Counted from the first letter of the stretch, positions 54,965-63,961 are shown. The stretch: 64,000 bases of DNA from Paenarthrobacter aurescens TC1 (GCA_000014925.1 CP000474.1:1302001-1366000), one strand, 5' to 3'. The notes: a model not told the origin generated them from the sequence alone. Made by a program: numbers and translations.

Positions 54965-55903
54965 ATGAAGCCAACCCGGGAAGCACGCTCCATTGCAGTA
55001 GTCATTAACGCCGGTTCACGCAAAGGCTCCGCAGCTCAGAAGCTGGTGGCCGAGAGCCTCGCAAAGGCGGAGCTCCCGGTCTCCGCGGTGTATACGGCGC
55101 ATGGCGGCGGGGAACTCCGCCGCACCTTGGAGCAAGCGGTGTCCGATGGGCACGATTTTGTGGTGGTTGGGGGAGGCGACGGAACGGTTGCCTCCGCGGC
55201 CGGACTCGTGGCGGGTACCGACGTCGTGCTGGGTGTGCTTCCGCTGGGCACCGCCAATGACCTGGCAAGGACGCTGGAAATCCCCCGGGACCTGAGCCTT
55301 GCCTGCGCTGCCTTGGCGGATGGAAAAGTAGTGGACATCGATCTCGGGCGGGCGAACGGCCAACCCTTCCTCAACGTGGCTTCAGCCGGCCTGTCCGTGG
55401 CAGTCACGCAGGCGCTCAGTCCGCGCCTCAAACGACTCATCGGGCCCTTGGCATATGGTGTGGCCACGCTTCGCTCCTACGCCACGCACAAGCCGTTCCA
55501 CGCCCGCCTCGAGTTCCCGGACGGGGACCATGAGCCAGTAGAGCTGGAGGACCTGTTGCAGGTGGCGGTGGGAAACGGAAGGTACTACGGAGGCGGCAAC
55601 GCGGTCTCTCCGACAGCGGGGATTGATGATCACACCCTGGATATCTATGCGATCCTGGCTGCGCCGCTGCGGGAGCAGGCAAAGATCGCGCGTTCGCTGA
55701 AGAACGGCAAGTTTGTGGAAAACGAGCAAGTGCACCACCTCACCAGCCGGAAAGTCAGGCTGGTGACAACTCCGCCACTGCCGGTGAACCTCGACGGCGA
55801 GATCACCACCAGCACGCCCACCGACTTCACTGTTGAGCGAAACGCGGTGCACGTGGTGGTGCCGAGGAACAGCAGCAGCGCGACGTTTGAGGGACGCAGC
55901 TGA
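54965..55903 (+). CDS. Diacylglycerol/lipid kinase family protein (DagK/YegS type)
   Basis: A 312-residue lipid kinase that phosphorylates diacylglycerol or a related lipid with ATP. The nucleotide-binding GGGDGT is at residues 69-74 (FVVVGGGDGTVASAAGLV), followed by LGVLPLGTANDLARTLEIP, the second family signature. The C-terminal beta-sandwich includes ALSPRLKRLIGPLAYGVATLRSY and VAVGNGRYYGGGNAVSP, and ends VNLDGEI. TACCAT lies six bases before ATG 54965 (leaderless pattern). It separates the two halves of the amino-acid transporter. Confidence 0.9.
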   Translation: MKPTREARSIAVVINAGSRKGSAAQKLVAESLAKAELPVSAVYTAHGGGELRRTLEQAVSDGHDFVVVGGGDGTVASAAGLVAGTDVVLGVLPLGTANDLARTLEIPRDLSLACAALADGKVVDIDLGRANGQPFLNVASAGLSVAVTQALSPRLKRLIGPLAYGVATLRSYATHKPFHARLEFPDGDHEPVELEDLLQVAVGNGRYYGGGNAVSPTAGIDDHTLDIYAILAAPLREQAKIARSLKNGKFVENEQVHHLTSRKVRLVTTPPLPVNLDGEITTSTPTDFTVERNAVHVVVPRNSSSATFEGRS

Positions 55904-55928
55904 ACTGTCTTGAACGTACCTGGACGCG

Positions 55929-55971
55929 CCGAAGGCCCGGCTCCGGCGTGACACCGGAACCAGGCCTTCGG
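55929..55971. terminator. Bidirectional hairpin between the lipid kinase and livF
   Basis: CCGAAGGCC (55929) pairs with GGCCTTCGG (ending 55971), with an inner GGCTCCGG/CCGGAACC stem. It lies between convergent genes and could stop both. Confidence 0.7.
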
Positions 55972-55982
55972 GGCTACTGCGG

Positions 55983-56753
55983 TTAGACCTCGTCCGCCAA
56001 GGTGCCCAGGTAAAGCTGGATGACCTTGGGGTCCTTCATGAGTTCACGGCCGGTACCGGTGTACGCATCCTTGCCCTGATCCAGGACATAGCCGCGGTCG
56101 CAGATCTGCAAGCAACGGCGGGCATTCTGTTCCACCATGATCACCGAGACGCCGGCGCGGTTGATCTCGTGGACACGGAGGAAGGTCTCATCCTGCTTGA
56201 CGGGGGAGAGGCCTGCTGACGGCTCGTCAAGCAACAGGACGGCCGGGTCCATCATGAGCGCCCTGCCCATGGCCACCATTTGGCGTTCACCGCCGGACAG
56301 TGACCCTGCACGCTGTGCTCGCCGCTTTCCCAGCTCCGGGAAGAGGCTGGTGACAAAATCGAAGCGTTCGGAGAAGTCCTTGGGCCGCTGGAACATGCCC
56401 ATTTGCAGATTCTCTTCAATGGTCAGTGTGGCGAACACATTGTTGGTCTGGGGGACGAAGCCAACGCCCTGGGTGACCAGTTTGTTGGCCTTCAAACCAG
56501 TGAGGTCTTGTCCGCGCACCACAACGGTGCCCGAGTGGACCTTCACCAAGCCGAACATGGCCTTCAGCAGCGTGGACTTGCCGGCGCCGTTGGGGCCAAT
56601 GATGCCAATCAACTCGCCCTTGCGGGCCTCGATGCTGCAGCCGTTGAGGATGTTGACCCCGGGGATGTAGCCAGCCACCAAGTTAGTGACTTTGACGACG
56701 GAATCGCCAGCGGGAGCCGGTGCCGAGGCGGGCATTGCACTGGTACTGCTCAT
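55983..56753 (-). CDS. livF: Branched-chain amino-acid ABC transporter ATP-binding protein LivF
   Basis: A 256-residue ATPase of the LivF type. It has Walker A GIIGPNGAGKSTLLKA, signature SLSGGERQMVAMGRALMMDP, Walker B VLLLDEPSAGLSP and the H-region VIMVEQNARRCLQICDRGYVL, where VEQN is typical of LivF. The first 18 residues are Ala/Ser-rich. Its start overlaps the livG stop by four bases, and it is the last gene of livHMGF. Confidence 0.93.
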   Translation of the reverse strand: MSSTSAMPASAPAPAGDSVVKVTNLVAGYIPGVNILNGCSIEARKGELIGIIGPNGAGKSTLLKAMFGLVKVHSGTVVVRGQDLTGLKANKLVTQGVGFVPQTNNVFATLTIEENLQMGMFQRPKDFSERFDFVTSLFPELGKRRAQRAGSLSGGERQMVAMGRALMMDPAVLLLDEPSAGLSPVKQDETFLRVHEINRAGVSVIMVEQNARRCLQICDRGYVLDQGKDAYTGTGRELMKDPKVIQLYLGTLADEV

Positions 56754-57742
56754 TTCCCGTCCTCCTTCTTGGGTTCTTCGATCTCGGACAGGATGCCTGC
56801 ATCTTCCGTACCCACAACCGACTCTTCGTCGGCCTCGAGTTCAGCCTCAAGCACCTTGATGCCTTCGGCGTCGCCGAGGTCGACGTCATGGTGGGCGCCA
56901 AGGTAGGCGTCGATGACTGCGGGGTTCTTCATGACTTCACCCGGAGGTCCTTCGGCCACCACCTTGCCTTCGGCCATGACCACCACCCAGTCAGCGATGT
57001 GGCGCACCATGTTCATGTCGTGCTCCACGAAGAGCACGGTCATGCCCTCGGCCTTGAGGTTCTTGATGTGGTCCAGCAGCGACTGCGTCAGGGCCGGGTT
57101 CACACCAGCCATGGGCTCATCGAGCATCACCAGCTTGGGCCGAACCATAAGCGAACGGGCCATCTCCAGGAGCTTCCGCTGACCTCCCGAGAGCGACGCT
57201 GCGTAATCGTCCTTCTTGGTATCCAGCTTGAACTTCTCCAAGAGGACATTTGCCTGGGCTGTGATCTCTTTTTCGCGCCCGCCCCAGATGCCTTTGAACA
57301 AGGCCTTGGAGAGCCGTTCTCCGGGCTGGTCTGCTGCGCCGAGTCGCATATTCTCCATGACGGTCAGCTTGCCCATGACCTTTGTCAGCTGGAAGGTACG
57401 GACCATGCCCATGCGTGCCACCTTGTAGGAGGAAACGCCTGCAAGGCTGTTGCCTTCAAACTGCCACTTGCCCGTGTTGGGAGTATCAAAGCCCGTGAGG
57501 AGGTTGAACAGCGTGGTCTTGCCGGCTCCGTTGGGGCCGATCAATGCGGTGATCTTGTGGCGGGGGATCTCAAGGTACTCCACGTCCACCGCGTTGATGC
57601 CACCGAAGGAACGCGTGACGTCCTCTGCCACCACAATGGGATCCCGCTTCTTGCAGCCGGGAGTGTTCTCCCCGACGGCGATGGGCCGTGAATCGGTCAT
57701 GTAGTCAATATTTTCGCTATTGCGTTCGTTGGTCTCACTCAT
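56750..57742 (-). CDS. livG: Branched-chain amino-acid ABC transporter ATP-binding protein LivG, with extended C-terminus
   Basis: A 330-residue ATPase. Motifs are Walker A ALIGPNGAGKTTLFNLLTGF, LivG-type VARMGMVRTFQLTKVMGKLTVMENM, signature SLSGGQRKLLEMARSLM, Walker B LVMLDEPMAGVNP and VLFVEHDMNMVRHIADWVVVMAEG. LivG proteins are usually 250-260 residues. Here about 30 residues precede the domain and about 45 acidic residues (LEAELEADEESVVGTEDAG) follow it. It overlaps livM and livF by four bases each. Confidence 0.93.
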   Translation of the reverse strand: MSETNERNSENIDYMTDSRPIAVGENTPGCKKRDPIVVAEDVTRSFGGINAVDVEYLEIPRHKITALIGPNGAGKTTLFNLLTGFDTPNTGKWQFEGNSLAGVSSYKVARMGMVRTFQLTKVMGKLTVMENMRLGAADQPGERLSKALFKGIWGGREKEITAQANVLLEKFKLDTKKDDYAASLSGGQRKLLEMARSLMVRPKLVMLDEPMAGVNPALTQSLLDHIKNLKAEGMTVLFVEHDMNMVRHIADWVVVMAEGKVVAEGPPGEVMKNPAVIDAYLGAHHDVDLGDAEGIKVLEAELEADEESVVGTEDAGILSEIEEPKKEDGK

Positions 57743-58707
57743 GCGAAAGCAAGCTCCTTCTTATTGCCGAACACGCCTTGAGGGCGGAAGATCATCAGGA
57801 GCATCAAGGCAACACCCACCAGGATGTAGCGCAACTGGCCTGCCTGTACGGTGGTCAGCCACGTGATTGCCCCTGACTCGATGAGGCCGTAGAGCAGGCT
57901 TTGGGTCAGCGAGAGCACAACCCAGAAAATCATTGCTCCAATGACCGGCCCAAGAACCGTGGCCATGCCGCCCAGCAGAAGGCAGGTCCACAGGAAGAAC
58001 GTGAGTTCAGTGCCGTAGTTGGACGGTTGGACGGCCCCGCGGGGGAGCGTGAAGATCATGCCCGCCAATGCGCCAAGCACACCACCGATGATCAGCGCCT
58101 GCATCTTGTAGGCGTAGACATTCTTGCCGAGCGAGCGGACAGCGTTCTCGTCCTCGCGGATGCCCTTGAGGACACGGCCCCAGGGGCTGCGCATCAGAAG
58201 CCAGACCAAGACGCAGCAAACGATGACCAAGCCCCAGCCCACCACGCGGATAAAGAAGTCACGGTTGTTCATGCCCATGTAAGAGCCTTCGGGGAAAGGA
58301 TTCATGGAGTAGAACGTGCCCTCGAAGGCCGCCAGGCCGTTTGCCGAACCAGTGACGCTGGTGAGCTGGTTGGTAGTGACCACGTAGCGGACAATTTCCG
58401 CCGCGGCGATGGTCACGATTGCCAGGTAGTCCGCCCGTAGCCGGAGTGTAGGAATACCGAGGATGAACGCGAAGATCACTGAACACAGAACGGCGATCAG
58501 CAGGGCAAGGAAGAAGGGTGCGTCAAAGGTCAAAGTTGAGATGGCGAAACCGTAGGCACCCACTGCCATGAAGCCGGCCTGGCCGAAGTTCAACAGGCCT
58601 GAGTAGCCGAAGTGAACCGCGAGGCCCAAAGCGGCAAGTGCGTAGGCCGCCGTCGTCGGGCTGAACAATTCGCCAAGGGCGCTGGAGAAAATAAATCCGA
58701 AATCCAT
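57739..58707 (-). CDS. livM: Branched-chain amino-acid ABC transporter permease LivM
   Basis: A 322-residue permease of the BPD_transp_2 family with about nine hydrophobic segments. Characteristic parts are FGYSGLLNFGQAGFMAVGAYGFAI, LRLRADYLAIVTIAAAEIVRYV and the coupling loop MRSPWGRVLKGIREDENAVRSLGKNVYAYK. It starts nine bases after the livH stop and overlaps livG by four bases. Confidence 0.94.
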   Translation of the reverse strand: MDFGFIFSSALGELFSPTTAAYALAALGLAVHFGYSGLLNFGQAGFMAVGAYGFAISTLTFDAPFFLALLIAVLCSVIFAFILGIPTLRLRADYLAIVTIAAAEIVRYVVTTNQLTSVTGSANGLAAFEGTFYSMNPFPEGSYMGMNNRDFFIRVVGWGLVIVCCVLVWLLMRSPWGRVLKGIREDENAVRSLGKNVYAYKMQALIIGGVLGALAGMIFTLPRGAVQPSNYGTELTFFLWTCLLLGGMATVLGPVIGAMIFWVVLSLTQSLLYGLIESGAITWLTTVQAGQLRYILVGVALMLLMIFRPQGVFGNKKELAFA

Positions 58708-58716
58708 GGCCCGCTC

Positions 58717-60051
58717 CTAACCCACACGCTCACGCCGGCCGAGGATACCCTGCGGTCGGAACAGAAGAACAACAATCATGATGAACAGGGCGCCGACGTA
58801 CTTGAGGTCGGCGGGGAGGCCGAACACTGTAGTCAGTTCCACGAAGATGCCGACGACGATCGAGCCGATCAGTGCGCCGAACACGGTACCCAAGCCGCCG
58901 AGCGTGACGCCGGCGAAGATGAGCAGCAGGATTTGCGAGCCCATATCGAAGGTGACACCCGGGCGGTAGTAGGCCCAGAGGATGCCGCCGAGCGAAGCGA
59001 GCACGCCGCCCACGATCCATACGATGCGGATGACGGAGTCGACGTCGATGCCCGAGGCGGCTGCCAGCGCGGGGTTGTCTGCAACTGCGCGGGTTGCCTT
59101 GCCGAGTCGGGTCTTCAGCAGGACGATGCCGATCAGGGCGATAACCACGGCACTGATAATCAGGGACCACAGATTGTTCGGAGAGATCGAGACAGGCCCG
59201 ATTTGGATCTCGCTACTTTGTGCGCCCGGGAGTTGCTGTGTTGCACCGCCGAAGAAGAATTGGATGACATAGCGAATGGCCAAGGCGAGGCCAATGCTGA
59301 CGATCATCATAGGGACGAGGCCTGAGCCACGCTTCCTCAGGGGGCGCCACAGTCCTGCGTCCTGGACGTAGCCAAAGAGACCGCCGCCTACCAGTGCGAG
59401 CAGGATGGCCAGCCAGAAGGGGAATCCGAAGGCATTGAACATGAACACCAGTACCGCACCGAGTGTCACCATCTCACCGTGGGCGAAGTTGGTCAGGCCG
59501 GTGGTGCCGAAGATCAGGGAGAGGCCAACCGAGGCGAGTGCAAGGAGGAGGCCGAAGCTCAACCCGGCAACCAGGCGGTTGAGCAGGTTCTGGCCGAAGT
59601 CCTGTTGCTGGACCACGATGCCCTCGCCGAAGGCAAAGATCACCGACAGGTTGGACGTCTGGCTGAACGTGACATCGCGGGGATTGTCCTGGCCCTCGGC
59701 CAGTGCGATGCCCTCCGGCAAGGTGGAGGTGTCCAGCTCGATGGTGTAGGTGCCCTGGACGGGAACGCCGATGGTCCACGCTCCGTTGGCTCCGGAGGTG
59801 GCTTCACCTTCAAACCCGTTGCCCGTGGCTTTGATCTTGACGCCCGGTATAGGGGCCCGGGCATCATCGCGGAGGAACCCGCTGATGTTGTTCTGGAAAG
59901 TCGTCGGGGACGGCGAAGGCGAGGGGGTGGTTGCCTGTGCCGAGGGGGCGGCGATCAACAGAGCGGCGATGAGGGCTGCGAACAGCGCCCCCACAGCTCT
60001 CTGCAGTCCTTTGGACCGTCTCATGGACGGGTCGCGCAGTGTGCTTCTCAA
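58717..60051 (-). CDS. livH: LivH permease fused to a secreted N-terminal carboxypeptidase-regulatory-like (Ig-like) domain
   Basis: A 444-residue permease, about 150 longer than a normal LivH (290-300). Residues 10-40 form a signal peptide or first membrane segment ending in PSAQA. After a Ser/Pro/Thr stretch, residues about 53-110 (NNISGFLRDDARAPIPGVKI...GTYTIELD) look like a carboxypeptidase-regulatory/SpaA-type beta-sandwich. Residues 155-444 are the permease, with RLVAGLSFGLLLALASVGLSLIFGTTGLTNFAHGEM and GKATRAVADNPALAAASGIDV. I choose TTG 60051, eight bases after GGAGG; ATG 60024 is the other option. The extra domain would face outside near the binding protein. It heads livHMGF. Confidence 0.88.
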   Translation of the reverse strand: MRSTLRDPSMRRSKGLQRAVGALFAALIAALLIAAPSAQATTPSPSPSPTTFQNNISGFLRDDARAPIPGVKIKATGNGFEGEATSGANGAWTIGVPVQGTYTIELDTSTLPEGIALAEGQDNPRDVTFSQTSNLSVIFAFGEGIVVQQQDFGQNLLNRLVAGLSFGLLLALASVGLSLIFGTTGLTNFAHGEMVTLGAVLVFMFNAFGFPFWLAILLALVGGGLFGYVQDAGLWRPLRKRGSGLVPMMIVSIGLALAIRYVIQFFFGGATQQLPGAQSSEIQIGPVSISPNNLWSLIISAVVIALIGIVLLKTRLGKATRAVADNPALAAASGIDVDSVIRIVWIVGGVLASLGGILWAYYRPGVTFDMGSQILLLIFAGVTLGGLGTVFGALIGSIVVGIFVELTTVFGLPADLKYVGALFIMIVVLLFRPQGILGRRERVG

Positions 60052-60456
60052 AATGGAAACCTCCACAGTGGGGGTGGTCCCGGCTGCGCCTTTGCAGCCG
60101 GTGCGAACGGTCATGGGGCTTGTGAACAGTTCTTGCCTAGCTGCCTCGTTTGTGATCTAAGTCACCCATGTGTGGTTTATGTTACCGCTCGGTGGGGTCA
60201 ATGAATGCCCAGTTCGGGGCTGTGAAGATCGCGATCGGATAACAACTGTGAAGCTATAGGCAACTACTGATGTAGCAACGCTTAAGTAAACCTTTGTTGT
60301 TTGGGGGTGCTCCTAAACGTTTGGGGGAAGCCGCTGGTCCATTTTCTTGTCACGGTTGAGTTTCGTCTGGGTGAACAAGGGAACTTTCCCTGCCGCGCGC
60401 GCGTGGTAATTGGTACCGTGAACTATCACTAGCCCTTTTTCAGGAGGACACCCGCA
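60052..60456. promoter_or_regulatory. 405-base divergent promoter region of livH and the Bax1-like gene
   Basis: No gene is seen here. It contains a Crp/GlxR-like site at 60151-60166 (listed separately), a palindrome CCTAAACGTTTGGG at 60312-60325 with one mismatch that may be a second operator, and a TACCGT box near 60414 on the plus strand. The livH leader with GGAGG is at its left end; CAGGAGGA precedes the plus-strand start at its right end. Confidence 0.5.
60151..60166. promoter_or_regulatory. Crp/GlxR-like site upstream of livHMGF
   Basis: TGTGATCTAAGTCACC matches the GlxR/Crp consensus TGTGANNTANNTCACA at all positions but the last. It lies 100 bases before the livH start, the same distance as the site before the binding-protein gene. 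Confidence 0.7.
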
Positions 60457-61368
60457 ATGGCACTTGGCGGAAACCCAGTCTTCAACGGAAAGAATTTCCG
60501 TGGAGCAAAGCAGGCCCCGCCTGTACCGCAGAACCCGTACGGCCAGCAGTTCAACCAGGCACCCGGCCGTGCACCGAGCCAGGTCATGGACGGCCATGCA
60601 GCATGGTCTGCCCAGCAGCAGAACATGACCAATGAGCAGCTGCAGCAGATGTACAACCAGCCGGCTGCCGGCCCGGCCGACACCGGCCGCATGACCTATG
60701 ACGACGTCATCATGAAGACCGTCGCCTGCCTCGTTGTGCTGATCATCGGTGCTGGGGTAACGCTGTTCGTTGCTCCCGGCCTCTCCACCATGCTGATGAT
60801 CGTAGGTGCACTGGGCGGCTTCGTCCTTGCCCTGGTCAACACCTTCAAGAAGCAGCCGTCGCCGGCCCTGATCCTTGCCTACGCCGGACTTGAAGGTCTG
60901 TTCCTTGGAGGCCTCACCCGAATCCTGGACGGCATGTACCCCGGCGTCGGCCTCCAAGCCGTCATCGGCACGCTGGCAGTCTTCGGCGTCACCCTTGTGC
61001 TCTTCAAGAGCGGCAAGGTCCGCGCCACCCCGAAGATGATGCGCTTCTTCCTGATCGCCACCATTGGTTACGCGGTCTTCGCACTGATCAACATGGTGAT
61101 GATGTGGACCGGCGCTGTGCAGGAGCCCTTCGGCCTCCGCACAAGCGTCGAGATCTTCGGCATCCCGCTGGGTGTCTTCATCGGCATCCTCGCCATCGGC
61201 CTGGCAGCGTTCTCGCTGATCATGGACTTCACCAGCATCGAGGAAGGCGTCCGCGCCGGCGCCCCGGAGCGTTACTCCTGGGTTGCCGCCTTCGGCCTGA
61301 CGGTCACGCTGGTTTGGCTCTACGTGGAAATCATCCGCCTCCTGGCGATCCTGCGAGGCGACGACTAG
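60457..61368 (+). CDS. Bax inhibitor-1/YccA family membrane protein
   Basis: A 303-residue protein of the Bax1-I (TMBIM-related) family. A polar Gln/Pro/Asn-rich N-terminus of about 75 residues precedes seven hydrophobic segments. Family features are YAGLEGLFLGGLTRILDGMYPGVGLQAVIGTLAVFG and the end FTSIEEGVRAGAPERYSWVAAFGLTVTLVWLYVEIIRLLAIL with the conserved acidic and glycine residues. Members conduct calcium or modulate protease quality control; the role here is unknown. ATG 60457 has CAGGAGGA upstream, and a strong terminator follows. Confidence 0.9.
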   Translation: MALGGNPVFNGKNFRGAKQAPPVPQNPYGQQFNQAPGRAPSQVMDGHAAWSAQQQNMTNEQLQQMYNQPAAGPADTGRMTYDDVIMKTVACLVVLIIGAGVTLFVAPGLSTMLMIVGALGGFVLALVNTFKKQPSPALILAYAGLEGLFLGGLTRILDGMYPGVGLQAVIGTLAVFGVTLVLFKSGKVRATPKMMRFFLIATIGYAVFALINMVMMWTGAVQEPFGLRTSVEIFGIPLGVFIGILAIGLAAFSLIMDFTSIEEGVRAGAPERYSWVAAFGLTVTLVWLYVEIIRLLAILRGDD

Positions 61369-61389
61369 TTACCAACAGCTCCAACGCGA

Positions 61390-61420
61390 AATGCCCCCGA
61401 AGAAGTTTCGGGGGCATTTT
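61390..61420 (+). terminator. Intrinsic terminator after the Bax1-like gene
   Basis: AATGCCCCCGAA pairs with TTCGGGGGCATT (12 bp, five-base loop) and runs into TTTTT. Convergent with the thiolase gene. Confidence 0.9.
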
Positions 61421-61498
61421 TGCGTTCGTGAGGGGCGAGGTCTCGGGAGTAAGAGGGGCTCAAAGGGTCGATATCCAACCCCTCGCGCGTGACAGCCC

Positions 61499-62737
61499 TC
61501 AGCTCAAGCGCTCAAAAACGACAGCCATGCCCTGGCCTCCGCCGACGCACAGCGTGGCCAGCCCCAGGGTTCCGTCGCGTTCCTTGAGCCCGTTGAGGAG
61601 AGTGCTGGTCATCCGGGCCCCGGTCATGCCGAAGGGATGGCCCAGAGCGATGGCGCCACCATGGACGTTGAGTTTTTCAGGATCGATCCCCAGTTCACGG
61701 GCGCTCGCCACCACCTGCACGGCGAAGGCTTCGTTGAGCTCAACGAGGTCGATGTCGTCCATTGTCAGTCCTGCCAGGGCAAGGGCCCGCCGCGTCGATT
61801 CCACGGGTCCCATGCCCATGAGTTCGGGGGAAAGGGCACTGACGCCTGTTGAAACCACCCGCGCCAGCGGTTGCAGGCCGAGTTCACGGGCGCGCGCGTC
61901 ACTCATCACCACCACAGCCGCGGCCCCGTCGTTAAGCGGACAGGCATTACCTGCAGTCACGGTGCCTTCCGCGCGGAACACGGGCTGTAACGCGGAGACG
62001 GCTTCCAAAGTGACCCCGGCTCGGGGTGAGTCATCGCGCTCCACCACACTTCCGTCCTTGCGCGTGTAGGGCGAGATGTCGCGGGCATAGAACCCTGAGG
62101 CGATGGCGGCTTCGGCGCGATTCTGGCTCAGGACACCCCACTCGTCCTGCTCGGCCCGGCTGATTCCGTAGCTCGTGGCGACGTTCTCGGCAGTCTGGCC
62201 CATGGAGATGTAAATGTCTGGTAGTCGCCCGCCGAGCCGAGGGTCGGTCCACGGGATGTTGGAGGCCGCCCGTGCCGCAGTGCGTTGGCCCGCTGCTTCG
62301 AACAGCGGGTTGTGGTTGGCGGTATCGGTTTCGCCGGCACCGGACCAGTCCTGATACCTGGACACGCTCTCCACCCCGGCGGACACGATTGCGTGGGCTT
62401 CCCCGGATCTGATGGCGTGGAAGGCCATCCGAAGGGTTTGCAGGCTGGATGCACAGAAGCGGTTGATGGTGGCTGCGGGTACGCGGTCCAGCCCGGCGAG
62501 TACCGCCACAACCCTGGCCATGTTGGATCCGGCCTCGCCGCTGGGTTCAGCGCAGCCCAGCAGGATGTCGTCCAAGCCTTGGCCGTCCTCCGCGCCGGGA
62601 TCGAAGCCTGGAACTTTTGCGAGGGCGGCCCGCACCATGGCGGTGGCCAGGTCATCCGGACGTTCGTCCTTGAGGGAACCCTTGAAGGCACGGCCAATAG
62701 GGCTTCTGGCAGTAGCAACGATGACAGCCTCAGTCAT
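61499..62737 (-). CDS. Acetyl-CoA C-acyltransferase (thiolase)
   Basis: A 412-residue thiolase that cleaves 3-ketoacyl-CoA in fatty-acid breakdown or condenses acetyl-CoA. The acyl-carrying cysteine is Cys95 in NRFCASSLQTLR. NVHGGAIALGHPFGMTGARM gives the catalytic His, and LCVGGGQGMAVVFE the second catalytic Cys. The start EAVIVATARSPIGRAFKGSL is typical of the FadA/FadI-like group. ATG 62737 has TAAGCT six bases upstream, so the mRNA is probably leaderless; that box overlaps the hairpin after galK. Confidence 0.93.
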   Translation of the reverse strand: MTEAVIVATARSPIGRAFKGSLKDERPDDLATAMVRAALAKVPGFDPGAEDGQGLDDILLGCAEPSGEAGSNMARVVAVLAGLDRVPAATINRFCASSLQTLRMAFHAIRSGEAHAIVSAGVESVSRYQDWSGAGETDTANHNPLFEAAGQRTAARAASNIPWTDPRLGGRLPDIYISMGQTAENVATSYGISRAEQDEWGVLSQNRAEAAIASGFYARDISPYTRKDGSVVERDDSPRAGVTLEAVSALQPVFRAEGTVTAGNACPLNDGAAAVVVMSDARARELGLQPLARVVSTGVSALSPELMGMGPVESTRRALALAGLTMDDIDLVELNEAFAVQVVASARELGIDPEKLNVHGGAIALGHPFGMTGARMTSTLLNGLKERDGTLGLATLCVGGGQGMAVVFERLS

Positions 62738-62748
62738 GGCCCCAGCTT

Positions 62749-62778
62749 ACGCCCGGCATCCGATGGGACGCCGGGCGT
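62749..62778 (-). terminator. Hairpin after galK, overlapping the thiolase promoter
   Basis: ACGCCCGGC at 62749-62757 pairs with GCCGGGCGT at 62770-62778. It ends galK (stop near 62801). The first base of its left arm belongs to the TAAGCT box of the thiolase gene. Confidence 0.65.
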
Positions 62779-62800
62779 TCGCGCGGTGGAACTGAACGCG

Positions 62801-63961
62801 TCAGGCCAGGCGAAGCGCTCCCGCAGCCGGGGTGACGGTGAAGATGTCCGGTGCGGTGAAACCCGCCTCCGCGAAGGAACGCACGACGGCGTCACGAACC
62901 TGCTGCTCTTGGCCCACCGGCGTCAATGCGATGGCTGAGCCGCCGAAGCCGCCGCCCGTCATGCGGGCGCCTATGGCACCGTTGGCCCGAGATGTGTCCA
63001 CGGCAAGGTCGAGTTCCGGGCAGGAGATCTCAAAATCGTCGCGCATGGAAACGTGGCTGGCGTCCAGCAACTCCCCGATGGCGGCGGGACCCAGCTTGCC
63101 CAAGGTTTCGACTGTCTGAAGTACGCGATCATTTTCGGTGACCACGTGGCGGACGCGCCGGAGCGTCGTCTCGTCCAGCAGTCCGGAGGCTTCCTCCAAA
63201 CGCTCTACGCCGACGTCGCGCAGTGCTGTGACGCCAAGTATCTCGGCACCCAACTCGCAGGATGCGCGGCGGGAGGCGTAACCGCCGTCGGCGTGCGAAT
63301 GCGACACCTTGGTGTCGATGACCAACAGGACCAAGCCCGACGCTTCTGCGTCGAACGGCACCAGCTCCACATGCTGGTCACGGCAGTCCAAGAACACCGC
63401 GTGTCCCTTGGCGCCGCGCAAGGATGCTGACTGGTCCATGATCCCGGTGGGTGCGCCAACGAACACGTTCTCGGCGCGCTGGGTAGCGAGCACCAGGTCT
63501 TCGGCAGCGAAACCCGCGCCGGTCAACTCGTTGAGGGCCGAGATGACGGCGCACTCGATGGCGTGTGACGACGACAGACCCGCTCCGGAGGGAACGTCGG
63601 AATCCAGCAGGAGGTCAAAGCCGGGGACTTGGATGCCACGTTCCTTGAGTGCCCAGGCGACGCCGAGGGGGTAGCGTGACCACCCCTCACCGGATCCGGG
63701 CTCCGAATCCGCGAGGTCAGCCTCCACCACGCCGTGCCCGCCAAAAGTGGACAGCATGCGAACCCTGGAGTCGTCGCGGACCCGCAAAGCCACCTTTGCT
63801 GTCTTGTCGATGGCGAAGGGCAGCACAAAGCCTTCGTTGTAGTCCGTGTGCTCGCCGATCAGGTTGACGCGTCCAGGTGCCTGCCACACGCCGTCGGCAG
63901 CTGCACCGAACGTTTCCTGGAAGCGGGCGGCGAGGACGCCGGTGTCGGTGGTGGTGGTCAT
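62801..63961 (-). CDS. galK: Galactokinase
   Basis: GalK phosphorylates galactose to galactose-1-phosphate at the start of the Leloir pathway. The 386-residue GHMP kinase has the signature GRVNLIGEHTDYNEGFVLPFAID near residue 28, the ATP-binding PSGAGLSSSHAIECAVISAL, the catalytic Asp region TGIMDQSASLRG and the late TGGGFGGSAIAL. ATG 63961 follows GGAAGG at about ten bases. galT or galE would be expected upstream of the window's right edge (minus-strand operon), but only 39 bases remain. Confidence 0.95.
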   Translation of the reverse strand: MTTTTDTGVLAARFQETFGAAADGVWQAPGRVNLIGEHTDYNEGFVLPFAIDKTAKVALRVRDDSRVRMLSTFGGHGVVEADLADSEPGSGEGWSRYPLGVAWALKERGIQVPGFDLLLDSDVPSGAGLSSSHAIECAVISALNELTGAGFAAEDLVLATQRAENVFVGAPTGIMDQSASLRGAKGHAVFLDCRDQHVELVPFDAEASGLVLLVIDTKVSHSHADGGYASRRASCELGAEILGVTALRDVGVERLEEASGLLDETTLRRVRHVVTENDRVLQTVETLGKLGPAAIGELLDASHVSMRDDFEISCPELDLAVDTSRANGAIGARMTGGGFGGSAIALTPVGQEQQVRDAVVRSFAEAGFTAPDIFTVTPAAGALRLA

